From positions 1 to 64,000 of the forward strand of contig NW_026943443.1 in NCBI RefSeq assembly GCF_024139115.2: 64,000 nt of DNA, given 5' to 3'. How positions within the stretch are numbered: position 1 is the first letter of the stretch; each line of letters begins with the position of its first letter. Source of the stretch: Armigeres subalbatus. Lineage: Eukaryota; Arthropoda; Insecta; Diptera; Culicidae. Below are positions 56,729 to 64,000 of the stretch, in pieces. The notes below the pieces were generated by a model that searched no databases, was not told where the DNA came from, and was given only the letters and a program-made list of their open reading frames with translations. The position numbers and the translations under genes are program-made.

Positions 56729-59700
56729 GATACATTCAATTCTTTTTTGAATGATTTAAATATATCCCAAATAAACATACATAGTATAAGACCACTAACT
56801 AAAAGAGAAACATTAAAAACTTATATTAAAACAAAAAACATACATATATTTCTAATCCAAGAAACTTGGCTAAAGCCAGATGAGAAATATAAATTTCTCA
56901 ATTACAATTTTATTAAAACCTGCAGACCTGACGGTTACAGGGGCACAGGAATCCTAATACACCCAACACTCATATACGAAGAAATAAACCTTACAGACAT
57001 AGACTTAGAACTAACAGCAGTTAAAATTAGAAACTTAAAACATCCAATAATATTCATTTCACTTTATATACCTCCCGACACACCACTATATGAAATAAAA
57101 GACCCGCTAGAAAAACTATTCACCTACATGACAAACAGCACAATACCAATATTTTTGGGAGGCGATTTTAACGCCCACCACCCAATATGGTACAATGGTT
57201 CAGATAAAAAGGATAGAAGAGGTGAGCTGATTAGCGAATTATTCGAAAACAATGACATAGTAATCCTAAACACAGGAGTAGCAACAAGATGGGAAGACCT
57301 CAATTGCAACCCATCAGCAGTAGATTTAACGATCACCACACCAAACATTGGGCCACTAGTAAACTGGGAAGTAAGCACAGAAGATCTAGGATCAGACCAC
57401 AAATTGATAGAATGTAATATCTCTTTATTCAATAAATTTAACAATGAAACACCCAGAACGATCATAAGCAAAACACTAGCTATTGAAAACTTGAATCAGA
57501 TAGACCCAACATCAATCAACAACACAGACGATCTCAACGAAAAAGTCAATCGAGCACTGAATAAGGCAACTTATACAATATATCCAAACAGTAAGAAACA
57601 GATTAAACCATACTGGAACGAAAACATCAAAAAGCTCTACGAAATCAAAAACAAAAAACACATACAATTCAGAAATAATCTGACACTGGAGAATAAACAT
57701 GAATTCAAAAAAGCTGAGAGAAACTTCAAAAAATCGTTGAAACAAGAAGTAATAGGTTATAGGAACAAAAAATTAGACGATATTAATGAACAAACAAAAG
57801 TAAACGAAATGTGGAAAATAGTCCGTTGTGTCAGTGGAAACTTTAGGCAAAAAGAAAACTCTGAAATAATAAACAATAAAGATCTGGCTATTAAATTCAT
57901 TCAACTAAACTTCAAAGAAGATTTAACAACAAACAATACACTGACACAGACGAATTACGATGTCGAAGAAGAAAACTATGTAGCACCTCTAAACATTGAA
58001 AACATGATAAAAACTATAAAAGATAAGAAAGACACATCAGCGGCCGGACAAAATGGACTATCTTACTATTTCCTTAAAAACATCAATTTCAATCTATTAA
58101 TTAAAATACTTGATTTTACAAATCAAGTATGGCTAGACGAGAAAATACCCGAAGAATGGCTAATAATTAAAATAATCCCTATTCTAAAACCAGGTAAGGA
58201 CAAATTAAAAGAATCGTCCTATAGACCAATAGCTCTAATTAATATAAATTTAAAAATAATAAACAGTGAAATTAAGAAGAGGTTAAATCTATTCATAGAA
58301 CAACATCAATTAATACCCAATTTATCGTACGGATTTAAGGAAAGATACTCAGCAATCAATTGTGTAAACCACATAAACTCGATAGTAACGGAAGCCAAAA
58401 GACAGAAACAAATAGCTGCAACAATATTTTTGGATCTGACAAAAGCTTTTGATTCGGTCGATCTAAGTATACTATTCAAACAGTTAGACACACTTAGAAT
58501 TCCTAAAAAAATTACAAATTGGCTAAATCTATACCTGAGCAACAGGAAAATAATCATTCAAACTTCACAAGGAGAAATAACACAAAATACGAATCAAGGA
58601 CTACCTCAAGGGTGCCCATTATCACCAATACTATTTAATTTATACACTAGATCTTTACACGAAAATGCGACAGAAAACACTATTTTTATTCAATTCGCTG
58701 ATGATTTCTCTATAACTATTCTAGGTGAATCATTAAAAGAACTAGAATTAACATCGAATATAGTTCTTAATAAAATCAAAGACCAATTAGCGTCGCTTAA
58801 AATAAATATTAATCCTGATAAATCAGCGATAATACTATTCAATGCTAAACCTGACGATAAGATAAAAGTAAATATTAACAATATTGAAATAGAACAAAAA
58901 GAACTACATAAGTACCTAGGTTATATACTAGATAATAAACTCGCACATAAAGTTCATATCAACTATACAAATAATAAAATTAAAAAAAGGCTAAACGTAA
59001 TGAAAATGATTTGTCGCAAAAATGATGGTGCACATCCAAAAACAGCACTGAAAATCAACAAAGCAATAATTAGATCGCAACTAGACTATGGACTGACACT
59101 ATATGGAGGAACAGCTAAGACAAATCTAATAAAACTTAATTCTTCCTTCAATTCTTCACTTAGAACATGTTTAAGGTTACTAAAATCAACACCAATCAAT
59201 GTACTATATTCAGAGGCCGGTGAAATCCCGATACATCAACGCGCCAAGTGGCTAGCTAAAAAAGAAGCAATCAAAACCTTTTCGGACAACAAGCCAATAA
59301 CTCAAATAGCAACAAAATTCCTTGAAATCAACAACTTACCTAAACACTTCACATTTTTAGAACTCACAATATATGAAAATAACTACTTAATCATAATGAC
59401 TCAAAACTCCTTAAAACCATGCAATGATAAAGATTACAAACTTAATGAAATAATACACTGTGAAATACCTAATATCAACACAAACAATATGAACAATGAA
59501 ACAATTAAGAAACTAACAATTATTCATTTAATAGACAAATACATAGAGTTTGAAAAAATATATACGGACGGATCGAAAACATCTGATGCTTGCGGCATTG
59601 GGATCTGGTGCGAACAAAATAATGAAAAAATTAAGATTAAGGTAAACAATGCAATGTCTATTATGAATGTAGAATTAATGGTAATCGATACTGCAATCGA

Positions 59701-60401
59701 TTTAATAGAAACTAAGGAAAAGGAAAAGTTTTTAATATGTTCAGACTCCAAATCAGCCTTAATTAGCATCAAAAATGAAAATATAAGAGATAATTTCATA
59801 ATATCAAACATTATTCACAAACTTATCAAAACAAATAAAACAATACACTTACAATGGGTACCGGGACACAAAGGTATACTGGGTAATGAATACGCAGATA
59901 AACTTTCCAAAGAACTGTACTTGCTGTACTGGCTGTACTTGCGAACAAATGATATACACGAAAATTCCTCTGAATGACACATTAAACTTAGCCAAACAAG
60001 AAGCATTAGAAAATTGGTTACAAGAATACACCACAATTTCAACCGAAAAAGGTATCAAACACTACAATCTATTACCAAAACCAACCCTCAAACCATGGTT
60101 TGACAAACTTGATTTAAAGCTTTCAGATATAGTAACCATAGGAAGACTCAGATCATATCATACATTAACCAAAGAAAAACTATACATGTGGAAATTATCA
60201 AACGATGACAAATGTGATAGTTGCGGGGTAAAAGAGGACTCCACCCATCTCTTACTACAATGTACCAAATTTTCACAATCAAGAACAAAATACAAAATAC
60301 TAACAGAACACACGAACATAGATAGCCTACTTAGCCATGCGAGTACTAAAGAATACCGAGAGATATCTAACTTTGTAAAATCTAATCATATCCTACTTTG
60401 A
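56729..60401 (+). pseudogene. I-clade ORF2 (APE endonuclease, RT, RNase H, zinc finger), one frameshift
   Basis: Open from 56729 to 59977 without interruption. Endonuclease: 'QINIHSIRPL', LIQETWL, the catalytic GGDFNAHHPIW near 57160 and GSDHKLI near 57392. RT: 'SSYRPIALI', FLDLTKAFDSVD, GLPQGCPLSPILFN and FADDFSITI near 58693. RNase H: IYTDGSK (59560), NVELMVID, CSDSKSA, WVPGHKG and NEYADKL, all catalytic residues present. After a short direct-repeat run (near 59910-59940) the frame shifts; the C-terminal part continues from about 59945 to 60401 with the finger CDSCGVKEDSTHLLLQC. No in-frame ATG precedes the endonuclease, as the first codons include TTG at 56747. This is the least damaged retrotransposon enzyme here. 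Confidence 0.9.
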
Positions 60402-60652
60402 AACTGATGCGTTGAATGATATTTTACTTAATAAATAAATTAAAAATAAATCACTGACTACATAAGATCAGTGCCATTGATTAATTAATCGAGAGAAGAA
60501 AAACAATAAAGAAAGATCGCGTTCGATTCATAAACTAACGGGCGATATAGATGCCCTAAATACGCTTCACGACTTGACAAACCTTGGCAGTATAGACTGG
60601 AAACGTCAGTCTCGCCACCCCGAGGAAGAAAGAAGAAGAAGAAAACTAATAA

Positions 60653-61174
60653 GGCCGTTACCCATATTTATTAAAAATTATGGTCTACACAAGGTCAAGG
60701 TCTACTGGTCTCCGCAAAGTCAAGAGGGAGGGGGTAATCTTCTTCTTCTTCTACTGAATAGAGTGGCGTGAAAATTTGAATGCAGAGGTTTTTGGGGTCG
60801 GGGAAGGTTCTTAAGATGGATCGAGACCCCTTTCCTCTTTGAACTCCTATACAAATAAAACATCAATTTCATCATAACTCGAGATCAAGCAAATGGAACC
60901 AAATCTGGCGTGTGGAGGTTTTGGAAGGGAAGATGTGTTTCTGTGGTGGTTTGCAACGCCTCTCCCTTCTGGAAAGGGGGGCTCCCATACAAATGAACCA
61001 AAAATGTCTGCATAACTCGAGAGCTAATCAGAGAATAAATCAATTTTAGGCGAAACAAACTCGGATTTTAAAGAATGTTTTGAAAGTTCTCAAAATTTAC
61101 CGGAAATTTTTTTTTATTTTTGAGCAAAACAATCCGCGGGGGGGACATATTTAATAAAAATATTTTTATCGGCC
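60653..61174. mobile_element. GGCCG-type MITE
   Basis: Inverted ends: GGCCGTTACCCATATTTA at the left and the complement of TATTTTTATCGGCC at the right (imperfect). It contains a G-run (GCGGGGGGGGAC near 61137) that matches the C-run of the related element at 10274-10529. The right-side AAGG/CCTT flank and AT context blur the target site. The I element sits exactly at its left border. Non-coding. Confidence 0.6.
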
Positions 61175-61446
61175 TTATAATATTTTGTCCAATTAAATGC
61201 GCGCCTGAATCAGAAGGATTTAACTTTGATTCAGGAAGTGTGAATGCACTTAAGATATTTTTATAATACGTGGGTGCAATCATGCGGTACTTATTGTACA
61301 CGACAAAAGCTTCGGAACGCATACGTTCTTGAAACGGGCTATATGAGTTACAATAGAGCTATCATTTTCTTGCTCCCTGCTGATTCAAAAGTCTAGCAAT
61401 GATAATATTAAAATGGTTGCACAAGTATTTTATCCATAGTGACACT

Positions 61447-61821
61447 CAGTGTTGGTAGAATCATACTCAAGTCTGAATCATCGAGGTTTCATGCACGAGC
61501 TAACTCGCCTGCGATTCTGTAGGGGGAGCATCGCGCTTGAGTTTCACGGCCAGAATCGTATCGCTTCGCTCACTCACCGAAAAATGATTTCGTTCTAAAA
61601 AGCGTCAAAACGCAATCGTTTCGTATGTTTTGTTTATATATGCAATTATTAGCCATTGTTTTAGACGAAAAATAGTTATTTCAATGCATTCAACAATGAA
61701 GAACACGTAAATATCATGCGAATCATGAGCAAATCTCTGGGCCATGATTCTGATGGGATTTGACTCACGCATGGTTTGAATCGCCGATGAGATTTGAGAC
61801 TTTGAGATTTTACCAACACTG
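61447..61821. mobile_element. hAT-like MITE with 8-bp target duplication
   Basis: 375 bp with inverted ends CAGTGTTGGTAGAATC and the complement GATTTTACCAACACTG, flanked by GTGACACT on both sides (61439-61446, 61822-61829). The 8-bp duplication and CAGTG end fit the hAT superfamily. Imperfect inner inversions occur near 61462-61530 and 61730-61800. No transposase. Confidence 0.85.
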
Positions 61822-61864
61822 GTGACACTGCCAGACAGTGGGAGTTAGATTGTAATTACACACA

Positions 61865-62036
61865 CACCCTCTTTTCCCGTCCACAACGTTTACTACTCGC
61901 GTGCATCACAACCAAATTAATTGGGTTTTGGTACATGATAGTCATTTTATAATTTCTAGTGATGCACGAAAAACAAGATATGCCTATGATTGGAATGTTT
62001 CTGAATAATAAATGTTGCAAACGGAAAAGAGGGTGC
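61865..62036. repeat. Short inverted pair ACCCTCTTTTCC
   Basis: CACCCTCTTTTCC near 61865 and its complement near 62023-62036 may delimit a 170-bp MITE. The same motif, GCACCCTCTTTTC, also occurs at 54479-54491, so pairing is ambiguous. No gene. Confidence 0.35.
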
Positions 62037-62482
62037 TCCTCTAGGGCTTCTTCTATTGAAATATTTCGTCAAATGCTTCAAAACCCAAATGTAGGCAATT
62101 CGTATCCAAGAAAGGCATCATTACCACTGAGGAATTAATTTGGGTTCTCATAGTAAATTTTTTAAACAATTGTCGTATCCAACAATTTTCATATCTTAAG
62201 ATACGCTAGTTTTGTTTGAAACCAGTGACATAAGTAATCAAATGAATTTCCAAAAAATATTCATGCATGATGGCACTACAATCCTCAATGAACAAAACTG
62301 CCATACGTAGTTTACGTTGGGCGGTTGTGTCTTGTACATAACCCATCTGATTTTTTCCACTGGGTAACATAAAGGAAGAGTACATGAATCATCGACACTG
62401 ATTTGATATGCAGAACCTTGCTTCATAAGGGCCACATGATCGATTGAAAACTAAGTGCGTACTCTTGCCCCACTCTACTCTA

Positions 62483-64000
62483 CTCCATCCATGATAAATT
62501 TCTTTTAGAAAGCTCCTAATGCGGGGAGCAATGGCTTTGATGATGCATTTCATCTTGTTCTACACAGCTGTGCAATAACCAACACGAAATGAGCGAAAAC
62601 AAATCGAGAATTACCATTTTTCTGTGGGGGCTGCCTATCCGATTCTGTTTTTTCACACTTGTATACAATTTTGATAATTTTGTTATCATGGCTTGTTATG
62701 ATTCGGAAAATTTTTTGCCTCTCTTTTATCGTTGTTCGTTATCTATTGAGAGCGATTTCTGCAAACCCTATGAACGTTTATCTTCTACAATCTTACGTAA
62801 CGCAACGCAATTTGTAGTCAAACCTGCAATACTCAAATACAAAATATCGAAAATCTGCTCACAATTCTACTAGAACTTGGTTGACTTGATTCATTGAAAC
62901 GTAAGCTGATCTTTTTCCGTTTTGCATTTCCTTTGAGACACGAACGGATAGACCGATTTGAAAGATGCTCTCACTGATCGATTAGTCTTGAGATCAGCTA
63001 TGTTCGTAAAAGTAAATGAAAAGAAGAAAAATATCATCGGAAAAGTTGGAAAATTGGCAAAATGCAACGTTTTCTTGATTTCTGAAGAAAGCCATCAAAC
63101 TCCACTGAAACCGATCTAGAGTGCGACGCTGCATTCGAATACAGGATTGCCAATTTGGTCGAAATAAAAAGAACCCGTGCGAGGTCCAGGTTTGACTAGC
63201 CTACCTACTACCTACATATTAAGCTGAGAAATGAGAGAATCAAGAATCAAAGATTTAATTGGTGTACTGCACATGTAGTAGTTATATACGGGTTTTACAC
63301 AATATTAAAATCCGCAATGTTAAACAATGTATTTTTGGAGTTCCCGCCTTTATAGTTGATACCAAACTAAACAGGTCTCACCGATTGCATTGTACGGCGC
63401 AATTCCGGCACCGAACCAATCTCATTTGCAATTGGTCATTGTTTTCTTTCGGGATTGTAACGCAAACTACATGCCCTACCATCCCACGCTAATGAGTCCT
63501 TTAGTAGGTGGATAGACAGTATGTGAGAGTAGGTACGTTCAATTCGGTCTAACTGAACCGGGTAACTATGAACCTATCCCACAGCATAGTCCCCTCCGAG
63601 AGGCGACTCATTTAGCAAATCATGTTTCCATTTCAACTATGTTTCGGTTCGGGGGCTCCGATGATGAGGACAACGACGACTCCAGTTGGCAAACATCATC
63701 TATTTATGGCTACCAATTCTATCAACCGTCTACTGGCTGACTGGACCTGCCGCAGATACATAACCCTGAAGGGACGAACCGAGCGGACGTGCCATGGTTC
63801 TGTTCCATGTCATGTTCACGGTCCAGTTTTGGGGTTGATGGGATAGCGAAACGACTGAGGAGACCCGTTTTCCTGTGATCTTGGCGCTGTCGTTCTTCGA
63901 TATTGCTACATCACGTATCTAGGCACTCGTTTGCTGATTTTCCGTTTAGGCACTGACTGGCTGGTCGAATACTGCTGCTGCTGATTCCCTTCTTTGTTGT
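62483..64000. other. No gene recognised
   Basis: Ordinary-complexity DNA beyond the 10.3-kb element. ORFs of 74-94 codons (62589-62873, 63259-63492 and 63622-63846, all plus) have no recognised domain and no supporting splice pattern. Probably host intergenic or intronic sequence, but an undetected exon is possible. Confidence 0.45.

Larger units (their letters stand above)
54832..60644 (+). mobile_element. I-clade non-LTR retrotransposon
   Basis: 5813 bp on the plus strand between direct repeats ACTAATAA (54824-54831, 60645-60652). The 5' end begins CACTTCCTC; the 3' end is a (GAA)n run. Strong A-richness of the coding strand, two ORFs, zinc knuckles in ORF1, and endonuclease, RT, RNase H and terminal zinc finger in ORF2 are together characteristic of the I group. 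It appears full length at both ends. ORF2 has one clear frameshift and ORF1 several, so this copy is probably recently dead. It sits at the edge of a GGCCG MITE. Confidence 0.9.
52168..62482. mobile_element. 10.3-kb element with TAGAGTAGAGTGGGGC inverted ends
   Basis: The left end starts TAGAGTAGAGTGGGGC at 52168 and the right end is its complement ending at 62482. The inverted match is about 26 bp with one mismatch. The motif GGGGTAAGAGT(A/G)CG recurs inside (near 52197, 52540, 52560, 54128 and 54175), so subterminal repeats are extensive. Removing the nested MITE (53210-54097), the I element (54832-60644), the GGCCG MITE and the hAT-like MITE leaves about 2.7 kb. I recognise no transposase; a 97-codon plus frame at 52332-52625 has no known domain. 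Confidence 0.65.

Noticed and set aside
62589..62873. 94-codon ORF at the right edge
   Set aside because: No domain, no start context or splice support; composition fits chance in AT-rich DNA.

Overview
The window is eukaryotic and looks like a culicine (Aedes-type) mosquito intergenic region. I infer this from the mix of transposons: BEL/Pao, R1-clade, RTE-clade, LOA-like and I-clade elements, a tRNA-derived SINE, and many TA-, TTAA- or 8-bp-flanked miniature inverted-repeat elements (MITEs). Arthropod-type AT satellites also fit. I recognise no intact host protein gene and cannot separate Ae. aegypti from Ae. albopictus by eye. Nothing bacterial, no CRISPR array and no viral insertion was seen.

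Layout. 1-5838: the inner part of a TA-flanked inverted-repeat element (here 'CACAGC element', copy 1). It is filled by a 12-bp minisatellite that changes strand in the middle. 5841-7980: no gene seen. 7990-11240: AT-rich octamer satellites with a small MITE and a TTTCTGA array. 11241-12540: no recognised gene; one 57-codon ORF is a weak exon candidate. 12743-15773: broken pieces of a LOA/I-type and an RTE-type retrotransposon. 15900-19895: a decayed, nearly full-length RTE copy split by a MITE.

19900-51710 is one stack of nested insertions. A non-LTR reverse transcriptase (RT) fragment (minus strand) is split by a TA-flanked MITE (20431-51663). The MITE is split by a BEL/Pao LTR retrotransposon (20724-51445; 344-bp LTRs with one visible difference; 5-bp target duplication ACTAC). 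The BEL element is split by three insertions: CACAGC copy 2 (21178-27929), CACAGC copy 3 (31296-45428) and an RTE copy (46506-49275). Copy 3 carries another repeat (31670-38159), itself split by a 5.6-kb R1-clade element (31800-37416). It also carries an inverted AGATTTTT octamer satellite with its own RTE copy (40301-42968). That makes six levels, most of them anchored by a matching target-site duplication.

51819-52047 is a perfect 45-bp inverted repeat around a tRNA-like segment. 52168-62482 is a 10.3-kb TA-type inverted-repeat element. It contains a palindromic MITE, an I-clade retrotransposon with a nearly complete ORF2 (54832-60644), a GGCCG-type MITE and a hAT-like MITE. From 62483 to the end I see no gene.

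The genes do not form a pathway; they are the coding parts of selfish elements, nearly all frameshifted. The I-clade ORF2 is best preserved. The most unusual feature is the CACAGC family: three copies share ends and TA target sites but no recognisable transposase, and carry different satellites always arranged as an inverted pair.
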